A stretch of DNA of 64,000 nucleotides from Monoplex corrugatus (lineage: Eukaryota; Mollusca; Gastropoda; Littorinimorpha; Ranellidae). The notes below the pieces were generated by a model. It had not been told where the DNA came from. It did not search any database and saw only the letters and a program-made list of their open reading frames with translations. Positions 8,536-18,810 of this stretch are shown here, in pieces. The stretch lies in the NCBI GenBank assembly GCA_030674185.1, contig CM060315.1:85689454-85753453 (forward strand). Reading direction: 5' to 3'. Made by a program: the position numbers and the translations under genes. Within the stretch, counting starts at the first letter, position 1, and each line of letters begins with the position of its first letter.

Positions 8536-10134
8536 GTGGACTACACAAGACTAAATGAGTCAGTCAGAAGAGAAAACTTTCTGTTGCCCTCAAGTGATGA
8601 ACTTTTAGCACAGCTAGATGGAGCTCAAGTTTTCACGAAACTTGATTGCAACAGTGGATTCTACCAGATTCCATTAGATGAAGACAGTCAGCTCCTGACG
8701 AACTTCATAACACCGTTTGGCAGATTCTGCTACAAACGACTACCGTTTGGAATAAGTTCAGGCCCTGAAGTTTTCCAGAGAAACATGACACAGCTACTTG
8801 CGGGTCAAGTAGGTGTGATCTGTGACATTGATGATCTAATGATCCATGGGAAGATGCAGCAGGAGCATGACAGTCGTCTGAGACAGGTCTTGAACAAGTT
8901 ACAGGAAGCTGGAGTAACACTGAATGCAGAGAAATGTCAGTTCTCACAAACAAGTGTCAAGTTCCTAGGACACATTGTCTCAAAAGATGGAATTGCCATT
9001 GACCCAGACAAAGTTAGAGCCATCACCAACTTTCCCCAGCCAGCGAATCTCACTGAGCTTCGACGATTCCTCGGGATGGTGAATAATGTTGCGAAGTTTG
9101 CAGGATGCAACCTTGCTGAAGATACCAAAGCTCTGCGAGGTCTTCTGAAGGAAGATGTTGATTGGATCTGGGACAAACCGCAGCAAGTCGCATTTCAGAA
9201 AATCAAGCAGCAACTAACCTCAGCTCCTATTCTAGCTCACTACAGTCCCAACAAAAAGACGAAAATTTCAGCTGATTCGTCGTTCTTCGGTATGGGAACT
9301 GTTTTGTCTCAGCAACAAGAAGATGGTAGTTTCAAGCCAGTATTCTACGCATCCAGGTCCTTGACTCCAACGGAGCAGCGGTATGCGCAGGTGGAGGAGG
9401 CACTCACTGTTACCTGGGCGTGTGAAAAGTTTTCAAGCTACATCACAGGCTTAAAGGAACTGACTATCGAGAGAGACCACAAGCCACTACTAGCATTACT
9501 GAAGACAAAGAGCTTAGATGAGCTCTCACCCAGAATCCAGCGATTCAGGATGAATCTGATGAGGTACAACTACAACATCATCTACACCAGAGGAAAAAAC
9601 CTCATCACAGCTGACGCTCTCTCCCGAGCTCCAAGACAGAACGCCGATGAAGAGGGGAAGGGTCTAGAAGAAGAAGTCGAGCTACATGTTCACATGTTGA
9701 TGCAGAACTTTACAGCAACGACAGGAAGTCTAGACGATATCAAACAGCAACAGCAGATAGATGATCTGTATCAGAAACTGAAGAACTACTGTCAGTCAGG
9801 ATGGCCAAGTTCGTGTCCAGATGACCCTCGCATGAAGCAATACTGGTCTGTACGTTTTGACCTCAGCGTGCAAGAAGATTTACTTCTGTACAACTCACGT
9901 CTTGTTGTACCTGAGAAACTGAGACCACAGATGCTGGAACAACTTCACACAGGACACCAAGGTATCACAAAAACGCGCGCGATCGCCCGTGACACTGTGT
10001 GGTGGCCTGGACTCTCCACACAAATTGAAGCCTTTGTGGAGAAATGCCCCATTTGCCCAAGAATACAAACTGTCTCCAGAACCTTTGATCCCTACCCCAA
10101 CTCCAGATTACCCACGGCAGAGAGTAGGCACTGA
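8536..10134 (+). CDS. pol: Gypsy reverse transcriptase, RNase H, integrase N-terminus
   Basis: 532 codons. RT motifs include FTKLDCNSGFYQIPL and RLPFGISSGPEVFQR. The catalytic box reads CDIDDLMIHG where the family has a tyrosine or similar before the two aspartates. RNase H begins near KISADSSFFGMGTVLSQ and includes YASRSLTPTEQRYAQVE. The integrase zinc domain (HTGHQGITKTRAIARDTVWW then CPIC) closes the frame. A frameshift at about 10090-10130 ends it before the integrase core. Confidence 0.88.
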   Translation: MDYTRLNESVRRENFLLPSSDELLAQLDGAQVFTKLDCNSGFYQIPLDEDSQLLTNFITPFGRFCYKRLPFGISSGPEVFQRNMTQLLAGQVGVICDIDDLMIHGKMQQEHDSRLRQVLNKLQEAGVTLNAEKCQFSQTSVKFLGHIVSKDGIAIDPDKVRAITNFPQPANLTELRRFLGMVNNVAKFAGCNLAEDTKALRGLLKEDVDWIWDKPQQVAFQKIKQQLTSAPILAHYSPNKKTKISADSSFFGMGTVLSQQQEDGSFKPVFYASRSLTPTEQRYAQVEEALTVTWACEKFSSYITGLKELTIERDHKPLLALLKTKSLDELSPRIQRFRMNLMRYNYNIIYTRGKNLITADALSRAPRQNADEEGKGLEEEVELHVHMLMQNFTATTGSLDDIKQQQQIDDLYQKLKNYCQSGWPSSCPDDPRMKQYWSVRFDLSVQEDLLLYNSRLVVPEKLRPQMLEQLHTGHQGITKTRAIARDTVWWPGLSTQIEAFVEKCPICPRIQTVSRTFDPYPNSRLPTAESRH

Positions 10135-10166
10135 CATATTTGAACTGAACAAACACCCTTACCTAC

Positions 10167-10433
10167 TTGTCATTGACTACTACTCCCAGCTACATTGAGT
10201 TGGCCATGCTTCAGAACACGACTGCCACCAATTTGATATGCCACATGAAGAGCATGTTCGCCAGACATGGGATTCCCAAAGTTGTCGTATCAGACAATGG
10301 ACCCCAATATGCAAGCAAGCAATTCAAGGACTTTGCCAAGGCCTACAAATTCCAACACATCACCAGCAGCCCGTATTACCCGCAATGTAATGGTGAAGCA
10401 GAACGTGGATTCAAACCATCAAAAATTTGCTGA
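10167..10433 (+). pseudogene. Gypsy integrase core fragment
   Basis: Carries VVVSDNGPQYASKQF and SSPYYPQCNGEAER, holding the second Asp and the Glu of the DDE core. The first Asp lies upstream in another frame (TDIFELNKHPYLLVIDYYS, around 10128-10185). Frameshifts on both sides break the integrase. Confidence 0.8.
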
Positions 10434-11041
10434 GGAAGGCAGAAGACCCTTACCCCGCGCTAATGATGTACCGTGCGACACCACTTCAGAATGGAAGCAG
10501 TCCAGCTAAACTTCTGATGGGGAGGAAGATGAGAACGACAGTCCCCACAGTGAAAGCAAATTTGACCCTGAGACAGCAAAATGATTTCAAGGCCAAAGAC
10601 ATGAAGATGAAAGAGAAGATGAAGAACAACTTCGACAGAGCTCATCAAGCGAGAGATGCTCCTTCTATGTCCGTTGGTCAGCCAGTGTGGGTGAAACCTC
10701 AGGACACTCCAGGCACCATTGTCAGACCATTGGGAAATCGGTCATACAAAGTCGTTACACCATTTGGAAAACAGAGAAGGAACCGCCGACATCTGTTTCC
10801 AAGACGACTACAAGGCAGGCCGTCGATCAACCACCCTCATGAGAACAGTCTTGTACCCAAAGACTTTGCCGAGCCTGAAGAGCCCTACACTTTCGAGCCG
10901 CCGCCACAAACCGAACAGCCCTCGACAACAGTTGATGTACCGTCTACGTCTGATAGTGCAGAATCTTGCCAGAAGCCAAAGACAGTATACACCCGATATG
11001 GCCGAGAAGTGAAGAAACCAAGTCTTGGACTTGTAAAGTGA
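10427..11041 (+). CDS. Gypsy integrase C-terminal part
   Basis: 204 codons continuing the integrase after a frameshift: MMYRATPLQNGSSPAKLLMG is the family's post-core motif, and VGQPVWVKPQ is the start of the GPY/F-like barrel. The tail is proline-rich. The stop at 11039 lies 50 bp before the 3' LTR, so no envelope gene fits. Confidence 0.8.
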   Translation: MLRKAEDPYPALMMYRATPLQNGSSPAKLLMGRKMRTTVPTVKANLTLRQQNDFKAKDMKMKEKMKNNFDRAHQARDAPSMSVGQPVWVKPQDTPGTIVRPLGNRSYKVVTPFGKQRRNRRHLFPRRLQGRPSINHPHENSLVPKDFAEPEEPYTFEPPPQTEQPSTTVDVPSTSDSAESCQKPKTVYTRYGREVKKPSLGLVK

Positions 11042-11079
11042 TAGTTAATTTGCAGCAGCTGTCATTGTCCATTGAACTC

Positions 11080-11091
11080 AAGAATGGGGGA
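11080..11091 (+). promoter_or_regulatory. Polypurine tract
   Basis: agaatgggggat next to the 3' LTR start is the purine-rich primer for plus-strand DNA synthesis. Confidence 0.65.
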
Positions 11092-11333
11092 TGTGAGGTT
11101 TGCTATTGAGACTGTAATTTATAATGCAGCCTTACATACTCAATGACAAGATATTCGTGTAAACATGATATCCGTGTAAATATGATATTCGTGTAAATGT
11201 GAACCGAACATGTATCTGATTGCTGTTCATGTTAACATGTATATAAGTGTTAGTTGAGAATCAGTCAGTCTCTTCCATTAAAGACTAGAAGCATTGCTCT
11301 GTCTCCAGAGTCATCAACAGCAAGAATGTAATA
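11092..11333 (+). repeat. Gypsy 3' LTR
   Basis: 242 bp, four substitutions from the 5' LTR, followed by the catgg duplication at 11334-11338. Confidence 0.93.
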
Positions 11334-11338
11334 CATGG

Positions 11339-12460
11339 AACTCTCAACATCCTTCTTAGAAACCACATCTCGGCTGCCTATATCTTGTTCTAGCTTTGCT
11401 TGTTGACTGTCCATGCCTCGCAACCGTACAACAGTATTGGTTCTATATAACATTCAAGAATTCTCTTTCTGATGTTAATTGATAGGCATTTGTTGGTAAG
11501 AATGCTTTCCATCTTCTTGAATGTTGTTTTGGCTTGGCCAATTCTGCTGGCTATTTCTGATGTGCATCTGCTGTCTGGTGAAATGATCGTTCTCAGATAT
11601 TTAAACTTATCAACCTGTCTGAAGGTTGTGCCGTTTGCTGTTATTTTGCATGAGGGGATTTCATGTTTTTTACTGATCACCATGACTTCAGTCTTCCTAC
11701 TGTTTAGTTCCAACCCCTTACGTTTGCTTTCTATTTCAAGTATATTCACAAGGTTTTGTAGGTCCCTTTCACTTTCTGCAATTAGCATGGTGTCATCTGC
11801 ATATCGAATGTTGTTTATCATTTTTCTTCCAACTTTTAATCCAGGGTCTTCCTCTGGGTTTCTCATGATGTTTTCGCTGTAAAGTGAAAACAGATCTGGT
11901 GACAAAACACAGCTCTGATTGACTCCTCTTTTGAAGTTTTGGAAAGAGCTTATATCTGTTTTTATTCTCATTGCAGCTGTTTGTTCCCAATACATACTTC
12001 TGATTATCCGTACATCTTTTCCATCAATATTGAGTCTTTCTAGTTGGTTGATCAATTCTTCATGTCTTACCCTATCGAAAACCTTGGTATAGTCAACAAA
12101 GCATAAATATAAATCCTTGTTCACCTCGATTGACCTCTCTATGATAGTTCTTAGGATGTATATGGCATTAATAGGAAATTTCCCTTCCACAAATCAACAC
12201 TGTTCATCTGCTATTTTTCTTTTGATTCTATTCCTTGTCCTCATCATGATTATTCTTAATAGGATCTTGGTTACATGTCTCATCAAACTGATTGTGCGAT
12301 GGATTTCGCATTCTATAGCCCCTGTCTTCTTTGGAAGAGCAATGAAAATTGATTTTGACATATCTATGGGGATTTTTCCAGTGTCATAAATTTCATTTTG
12401 GTTGATCAATTCTTCATGTCTTACCCGATCGAAAGCCTTGGTATAGTCAACAAAGCATAG
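11339..12460 (-). pseudogene. LINE family 2 reverse transcriptase, split and rearranged
   Basis: The minus strand encodes LYLCFVDYTKVFDRVRHEEL, CVLSPDLFSLYSENIM, the catalytic NIRYADDTMLIAE and ILLYGCEAWTVNKQ, the RT and post-RT blocks of an APE-type LINE. The main open part is 12190 to 11390 (266 codons); an upstream block (LPKKTGAIECEIHRTISL) is in another frame at 12409-12194. The element is 5' truncated. Its 3' end is displaced to 6421-6709 by the gypsy insertion. A closely related copy is at 56895-57985. Confidence 0.82.
12399..12460 (-). repeat. 62-bp duplicate of 12045-12106 at LINE 5' end
   Basis: ttggttgatcaattcttcat... appears at both places with about three differences. The copy at 12399 sits upstream, on the minus strand, of coding sequence it should follow, so the LINE's 5' end is a rearranged join. 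Confidence 0.75.
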
Positions 12461-12469
12461 ACAGGAAAG

Positions 12470-13010
12470 ACAGAGAATCCCATCTTATAGATAAACTTGG
12501 TATGCGCAAACCACATGGTCTCAATGACAAACCATAAAGATTTCCTCAACTGAATTCAGTATACTATCATGCCACTTCATGCACTTTTATCTGGACATGG
12601 TTTTGCGTGCATGTACTTTTACCTTGGTGTGTATGTGTATGCGTATGTATTCGCTCAAATGTATATGTATAACATTTCTTGTCCCTCGTGTATAATTTAT
12701 TTCAAACTGCTTGGATGATTTTATGCTTCTTTTAATGTGCTCTTGAGTCCATGTATGTTTTATCTCGATGATGATTTACTGAAATAGATCATATTATCAC
12801 CATTTTCCCATCCCAGTGAGGTATTGGCTTTGCGGCTTTACATATGCCTTTTTATTTCTATTTTTACTTTTATTTTCATTTTTATTTTAAATTCAATGTT
12901 TGAATTCTCCTTTCACAAGACAGGCCCAGCTGTTGGTTTAGGATGTTTTTCTTCTATTCCAAGGTCAGACCGGATTCATTGCACTAGGCATGATCCATTT
13001 ACATCAGCCA
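12470..13010. other. No gene seen
   Basis: AT-rich sequence with a T-rich run (12840-12890). I see no coding signal or recognisable repeat. Confidence 0.5.
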
Positions 13011-13014
13011 TACC

Positions 13015-13147
13015 TCTAGATTAAATATTTTCCCATTCTGTCAAACATATGCCTATATTTTCTCTTCTGTATTATTTAATACCTCTTGATTAAATATTTT
13101 CCCATTCTGTCGAACATATGCCAGATTTTCTCTTTTGCATTATATCT
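13015..13147 (+). repeat. Tandem duplication, ~66-bp unit x 2
   Basis: gattaaatattttcccattc begins both units (13018 and 13087), followed by tgtcRaacatatgcc. The two copies differ by a few bases. Confidence 0.7.
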
Positions 13148-13372
13148 AGATCTATGTATACACACACACATATATTATTAATCCTGTGGAGTGTTTGTGG
13201 ACTTTGATTTTCGTGTGTATGCTTGTTAAATTAAGACAAAGAATGAAAGATACAATTAACAATAGTTTCATTGCATGAATTTCATATGATCAACAGAACG
13301 ATAGCCTATATTATTTTTTTTTCAATAGAGAAACGCTAAAACAAGTGCGACGGCCGGCGTTAAAGCAGACAT

Positions 13373-13652
13373 GAACAGAAAAACACGAAAATTGAATCAG
13401 AACGCGTATTAAATACAGACAAGACAGGCACATATTTGATTTCATGTCAGTCCTTTTCACTCACTGGACGAAGCAGCAGGGAAGGTTTAGTCTTTCTCAT
13501 AGCCTAATTTTTTATTTGTTGTTCCTGATCTTCATCACATCTTTACGCTTGACAAAAAAAGGCCAGTTCAACAGGTGGCCTAAAAATTGCGCCTGTCTTG
13601 TTTGGTTGTATCAAATACGCGTTCTGACTCTATTTTCGTGTTTTTCAGGTTC
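13373..13652. repeat. Imperfect inverted repeat, ~60-bp arms
   Basis: The arm 13373-13430 (aaaacacgaaaa...cagaacgcgtatt...aagacaggc) is the reverse complement of 13591-13652 at roughly 85 percent, with a 160-bp loop. No target duplication is evident. It is a MITE or foldback candidate. 13660-14460, after it, holds no gene I can support. Confidence 0.7.
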
Positions 13653-14461
13653 GTTTAAAGAAATACTAGCCTAACAAATGAAAAGCTTGCTACCCCGTTT
13701 TTGTGGGCAATTTACGTAAAGTTTGCGACTGCGCGCATCTTTCCCATGATATGGCTGTTCCTTGTAATTCCCGCCGCGTTTATTTTGATACAGATTCAGA
13801 GATTGCCACCACAAAGGCCTTGAAAAGGTTTGTGTTCTCAAGTGTTGAGTAAGAGGTGGGCAGAGCAACCGGATAAATTTACGTGTGCAGAAAAATGGGA
13901 TCGCAAACTTCACATAAGTTTTGCTTGTTTCTGTGCACCGGAAATCCGGCTGTTCTGCCTACCTCCCTGAACATAACGGTACAAACACTGTTCCTCTCCA
14001 TCATCTCGGAGTACGAAAAATGTCATTTGAAATCTGAAGAGGGTCGGCGAGTTTACATTGACCAAAGTTTACTGCACAACAGGTTGAACAGGTAGACAAA
14101 ACACATTAACAGTCGCTGATAAAGGCCAGTCACCCTTATGCATGATCTACTAGTATCACAGTATCGGCTATGTGCAGATCGATGAATTATCGCATTATCG
14201 CTTTCCTTGGCTGCGGTTCGCGACGGCAGTTGTTATGGATGCCACAGTGCGAACTCAAAGTTAAAGCATCGTGACGATCGTTGGCATTAAAAATATGCGG
14301 AAAATCTCAGTTCAAAGGAGAAATAAAGATATTTCTGAAAATTTGTGGATATGATGGAGTTTTGAAGTTCTTAAAGTTTAAGTTAAACAATCCTGGTCTG
14401 CGCACGCGGTCAATCTTCCTGATGTCGGGTAAAGTAGGCCCTATTTAAATTTTAATAAATT

Positions 14462-15208
14462 TAGGTATGTTACAAAATTTTTTATTAAATATGCAGTTAC
14501 CATCATTGAAAAGAGCAAAAAAAAGAACTTTAAAATGATATTAAAAGTTCTTCGGTTGATTGTCTGTGACGAAAGTTACGATTTTTTGAATAATTAAATT
14601 TTCGACGTTTTCCTTCATTGGATTACATAGCAAAAACTGTGACCGCGTGTGTGCCGTTTCATCACAAAAAGCACCATAATTTTGGAACGAGTGAACCGAT
14701 TGAAAAAAATCAAATATCAGTAGAAAGGTCTTTGTTTAGCCAAGATGATTAAGACCTTTGTGAATCTCTGAGTCCATGCATTAATTAACAATTAATTCAT
14801 TATTAATTGCCTTAACTGGCTGAACTTAGCGAAGACCAACTGAGATTCCTAAAATCTTTACAGTTTCCAAAATCATCAAATTTCTGACTTGAAAATTGTT
14901 GAGTAAAGCCTCAAGATAATTACCATGATAAATTACAACAGTTATTCAATACCATTAGGCTCAATCTTTATGTAATAATCAGTTAATTACATTTTTTTAA
15001 TGAAAAAAACGTCTTTAATTTTTAAACAAGAAGTCAACCTGTGCATTTTTATTTTTTATTATGTATTTACTCTTGGTTTATATGTTTTTAATTACAAATA
15101 ATATGTGTGTATTATTATATATCATATATGTGTGTGTATAGATATATGTAAGTATATTCATATTGATTAACTAAAATAAAAAAAACCCTGAGAGCATGTG
15201 ATGGTAGT
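14462..15208 (+). repeat. Long palindrome, left arm, outer part
   Basis: Reverse complement of about 21315-22036, near 95 percent by eye where checked. It starts at taggtatgttac, whose complement ends the right arm. It is separated from the inner part of the arm (17916-18264) by a LINE. The last seven bases, tggtagt, are that LINE's target duplication. Confidence 0.88.
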
Positions 15209-17908
15209 CTCACCTGTCTCACCTGTCGGCGTCACCGGGAACAGTGTTGGCCGCTGCACATGATGTCCTCACAAGTTGCCTCCAGCACTCTCGATCTTGG
15301 CTAAGTCTGACCACCTCCTGGAGTTTCTTGCCACTGATGTTTGTGATGTTTCTAGCAAGTGATGCAGGTGGCCGTCCTCTGTTTCTCTTTCCTTCCACTT
15401 TACCTTGGAGGACAGTGGACATCAAGTCTGTTCTCTCATTACGGATTGCGTGTCCAACATATTTCAGTTTCCTCCGTTGTATGAGTACTAGAAGCTTGCG
15501 TGTAGTACCCAACTCATTCAGTATGCTTTCATTTGAGCGCCTATCCGTCCATTTGACCCTCAGCAGTCTTCGGTAAATCCACAGCTCTGCTGCTTCCACT
15601 CGTCTTTCATCCTCTTTCTTCATTGTCCATGCCTCGCAGCCGTATAACATCACTGGCCAGACAAGACATTTTAAGAGTTTTATCTTAAGGTCTGCTGTTA
15701 TGCTGTGGTCTTTCCAAATATTGTTCAATTGAACCATACTGTTCTTGGCCATTCCAATTCTCATCTTTATGTCTTTTGAGCATGTTCCATCGTGTGTCTT
15801 GACTGAACCTAAATATCTAAAGTCCTTGACATTTTCTAGAGGGACTTGGTTTAGCATGATCTGGTCCTGTCTAGTGTTATATTTGCCTGCAACATGCATA
15901 ACCTTTGTCTTCTTTGAATTTAAGTCCAGCCCAGCTGCCTTTCCAACCCGGTCTACCCTGTACAGGATCCTCCTAGAGCCTGTAATGTTGTCTGCCAGTA
16001 ATCCTGTGTCATCTGCGTAGCGTAAATTTGACAGGTTTCTACCACCAATATTTACTCCCATGTCTTCTATGTCTGCTTCTCTCATGATATGTTCAGTGTA
16101 TATGCTGAAGAGATGTGGAGACAGGATGCAACCTTGCCTTACCCCTTTAGTGATGTTAAAAAATTTGCAGTTTTGATTATTCCATCTGATTGTTGCTTTT
16201 TGATCATTATATAATGAAGCTATGAGGGAAACCAGATGTCTTGGAAAACCCATTTTGATCATGAAGTGGAAAAGACTTTGGCGAATCACGCTATCAAATG
16301 CTTTGCTGTAGTCAATGAAAACGATGAACATCTCTTGGTCTGTGTTTCTAATCTTTTCTATCAATATCTGGAGTACAAACAGCATATCTATTGTTCCCCT
16401 GTTTTTCCTATAGCCTGCCTGACAGTCGGATAGCTCTTCCTCTACTTTTGGCTTTAACCTGTTTAAAATTATTATCAGCAGTATTTTACTGGCATGACTG
16501 ATCAGTGCAATTGTTCTATAATTGTTGCAGTCTTTGACATTTCCACTCTTATGTAACATGACAAATTCTTGGAGCTTCCAGTCTGTAGGCCACTGACAAG
16601 TCTTCCATATCTTGCAGCATAAGTGATGCATTACTTTGAGTCCACCATCACCTGAATGTTTCAACAACTCTCCAGGAATATTGTCAAGACCAGGAGACTT
16701 TCTGCATTTTAGATCTTTAATGGCAGATTCAACTTCGCTGAGCAGAGGTTCAGGTTCCGTATCTCCAGGGATCAATTCCAAATTTGGCTCTAAATTATTT
16801 TCATGGCTGTCAGGCTTGCCAAAAAGTGATGTGCCATATTCGTTCCACCTATCCAAGACATCATCTGGTTCAGTCAGAGTGTGACCATCCTTGTTGTTGA
16901 TGCATTGGTTTGTTGCTTTGAAATTTGTTTTTTTCACTTTTTTTATTTGTTTGAAGAGCTCCCTCGACTTCCTGTTTTCGTTGTGTTCATTGATTTTACT
17001 GCATTCTTGTGCCAGCCAATTTGCTTTGTCTCTTCTGACTTTACTTTTTATTTCCCTTTTCAGTGCTGAGTATTTTTCCCGCTCTCCCTGCTTTCGAGCT
17101 TGACTTTTCTTTTCTGCCAGATCTATCACTTCCTGACTTATGTAGGGCTTAGCTTTTTTCCTTTTTTCTTCTTTTCCTAGTTTTTCTTCAGAGATTTTGG
17201 TCAGTGTGTTTTTTATGTCTGTCCAGATTTCATCAGGATATGAGTCATTTTCATCCCAAACTTCAAGTAACTTTAAGAAACGATTACTTGTTTCTATACT
17301 GAATTCTAACGCCAGCTCAGGGTTTTCTAATTTTGATATGTCAAACTTTGGCGTAGTTTTGGTTTTAGGCTTCTTCAATATTTTCATTCTTAATTTGGTT
17401 GTCACAAGAATGTGATCCGTGTCGCAGTCTGTTCCAGGCTTTGTTTTTGCATTGAGGACAGTTGATTTCCAGGATCTGTCAATGATAATATAATCAATCT
17501 GATTACGACACCTGTCTCCTGGAGAGATCCATGTGTATCTTCTGCGCAGTGGTTGTTGGAAAAAAGTATTTGTGATGTTCATCTCATTTGCCTGACAAAA
17601 CAGAGCCAGCATGTCACCTCTCTCATTTCGTTCTCCTAAACCATATGGTCCTATTCCACATTCTGTGTCAGCCCCCTCTCCAACTTTAGCGTTGAAGTCA
17701 CCCATCACAATGCATATTTCCTTTTTGGGAATTTTGTCTCTGATAGTTTGGAGGTCATTGTAAAAATTTTCTATTTCTTCTTCCGAGCTAGTGGATGTTG
17801 GAGCATAAGCTTGAACTATGTTCAAAACAGCATATTTGGTATTTATTTTGACAGTGAGAAATCTGTCATTAATTGGATTATAGCTTTTCAGAGCTCCAGC
17901 ATGCTTTT
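15209..17908 (-). mobile_element. 5'-truncated APE-type LINE (family 3)
   Basis: A 2700-bp insertion flanked by tggtagt (15202-15208 and 17909-17915). The right arm of the palindrome (21287-21300) is the uninterrupted site, so the borders are exact. The 3' end on the minus strand is ggtgagacaggtgag, without a long A tail. The 5' end is cut inside the endonuclease. A second copy of the same family's 3' part lies at 55945-56566. Confidence 0.93.
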
Positions 17909-17963
17909 TGGTAGTATAAATTATAAATACCCATAAAAAAGAAATGAAAATTGAATATTTCAC
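15219..17963 (-). CDS. LINE endonuclease/reverse transcriptase, open but truncated
   Basis: 914 codons without a stop. The first 18 or so come from palindrome sequence; LINE-derived codons start at 17908. The endonuclease keeps VMGDFNAKVGEG and the later DTDHILV, but lacks its N-terminal part with the catalytic Asn and Glu. RT motifs follow: CNNYRTIALISHASKILL, CQAGYRKNRGTIDMLF, IDYSKAFDSV, GVRQGCILSPHLFSIY, and the active site NLRYADDTGLLAD. The C-terminus has LYGCEAWTMKKEDERRVEAA and GKRNRGRPP. The clade (RTE/Nimb-like or other) is not settled. Being open to the truncation point, it looks young. Confidence 0.9.
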   Translation of the reverse strand: MKYSIFISFLWVFIIYTTKKHAGALKSYNPINDRFLTVKINTKYAVLNIVQAYAPTSTSSEEEIENFYNDLQTIRDKIPKKEICIVMGDFNAKVGEGADTECGIGPYGLGERNERGDMLALFCQANEMNITNTFFQQPLRRRYTWISPGDRCRNQIDYIIIDRSWKSTVLNAKTKPGTDCDTDHILVTTKLRMKILKKPKTKTTPKFDISKLENPELALEFSIETSNRFLKLLEVWDENDSYPDEIWTDIKNTLTKISEEKLGKEEKRKKAKPYISQEVIDLAEKKSQARKQGEREKYSALKREIKSKVRRDKANWLAQECSKINEHNENRKSRELFKQIKKVKKTNFKATNQCINNKDGHTLTEPDDVLDRWNEYGTSLFGKPDSHENNLEPNLELIPGDTEPEPLLSEVESAIKDLKCRKSPGLDNIPGELLKHSGDGGLKVMHHLCCKIWKTCQWPTDWKLQEFVMLHKSGNVKDCNNYRTIALISHASKILLIIILNRLKPKVEEELSDCQAGYRKNRGTIDMLFVLQILIEKIRNTDQEMFIVFIDYSKAFDSVIRQSLFHFMIKMGFPRHLVSLIASLYNDQKATIRWNNQNCKFFNITKGVRQGCILSPHLFSIYTEHIMREADIEDMGVNIGGRNLSNLRYADDTGLLADNITGSRRILYRVDRVGKAAGLDLNSKKTKVMHVAGKYNTRQDQIMLNQVPLENVKDFRYLGSVKTHDGTCSKDIKMRIGMAKNSMVQLNNIWKDHSITADLKIKLLKCLVWPVMLYGCEAWTMKKEDERRVEAAELWIYRRLLRVKWTDRRSNESILNELGTTRKLLVLIQRRKLKYVGHAIRNERTDLMSTVLQGKVEGKRNRGRPPASLARNITNISGKKLQEVVRLSQDRECWRQLVRTSCAAANTVPGDADR

Positions 17964-18264
17964 TGAAAAGACCTCTCAAGTTTCCTGGTAACTTAGAAAC
18001 TGAGTCTTTATTAAGACTAAGAGATTACAGATTAATTACTAATTAAGCTGTTCTGAGGGGTCAAAAAAGATTCACAGACTGAATTGGTTTATAACTTGCT
18101 CTTCTGGAAATTTCATCTTGCAATTTTGATTTAAAAATTCTGCTGGTAGTAAGGACAGTGTATCTTTTCAATTATTTACCCTAACAAGCAAATTTTTTTG
18201 AAAAAGTTGTAATTTTTTTTCTTGCATAAACACATAAACACACACTTTCTCATAAGCTGTCATA
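17916..18264 (+). repeat. Long palindrome, left arm, inner part
   Basis: Reverse complement of 20956-21290. It contains ttctgctggtagtaaggaca and ends at ctcataagctgtcata, matched by tatgacagcttatgag at 20956. Confidence 0.88.
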
Positions 18265-18567
18265 GGGCTGTTTCAGTATAATATCTCCTTCATCTGGAAA
18301 ATCTGTGGTACAAATTTCCTTTCATGTCATTCTCTTTTTCTTTGCCTTGATTTTGTCCTTTGTCATATCTTCCTTTTTCATTTTCTGTCTTGCTGATCCA
18401 TTCACCTCTGGTAAGTTTTCCATAAAGCCTCTGAATTGATAATTGGATACATAATTAATGAATTGTATTTTTTAGCTGTAAGTAAATGTGAACTGCTTAG
18501 TGGCAATATCAGATAATATTAGCCAGTTTTTACACACATGAATGCTTTTGTGTGTTTATTTGCTAAT

Positions 18568-18587
18568 GTCTCCCCCCCCCCCCCCCA
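18568..18587. repeat. Poly-C run
   Basis: An almost pure C tract in the palindrome loop. Long C or G tracts recur in this window (55740, 63127, 63181). Confidence 0.9.
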
Positions 18588-18744
18588 ATTGTTCTGGTGA
18601 TGATCTGGGTGGGGTTGCCAATGCCAAGGGTATATTATTTGATTATTTGTGTGAATGCCCTGATAAGTGTACTTACTACTTAATTTTCTTTTCCGTGTTT
18701 GTTTTTTGCATGGTCCTTTACATGTTTACAGGTGTGTTTCACTT

Positions 18745-18810
18745 GAGATGGTTGTACCCTCGACATAGAGCTCTCTGAGTAGTGGGTTGGGCTTTAAACA
18801 CTAATATTGT
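18745..18810 (+). mobile_element. LINE 3' tail relic
   Basis: gggttgggctttaaacacta followed by an AT-rich tail resembles the 3' ends at 40976-41009 and 33575-33600 (ggctgggctttaaacaaaaa). Only the tail is seen. Confidence 0.45.

Larger units (their letters stand above)
6715..11333 (+). mobile_element. Ty3/gypsy LTR retrotransposon, frameshifted
   Basis: A 4619-bp element with 242-bp LTRs, a tRNA-Leu primer site, gag with two zinc knuckles, protease, reverse transcriptase, RNase H and integrase in the Metaviridae order, a purine tract and a 5-bp target duplication. No envelope frame is seen. LTRs differ at four positions, implying an insertion that is not brand new. Several frameshifts and an altered reverse transcriptase active site mean it cannot move by itself. 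It lies inside an older antisense LINE. Confidence 0.93.

Noticed and set aside
13883..14095. 70-codon frame as a possible first exon of an upstream gene
   Set aside because: No motif, no donor in frame that leads to another exon, and composition like its surroundings.
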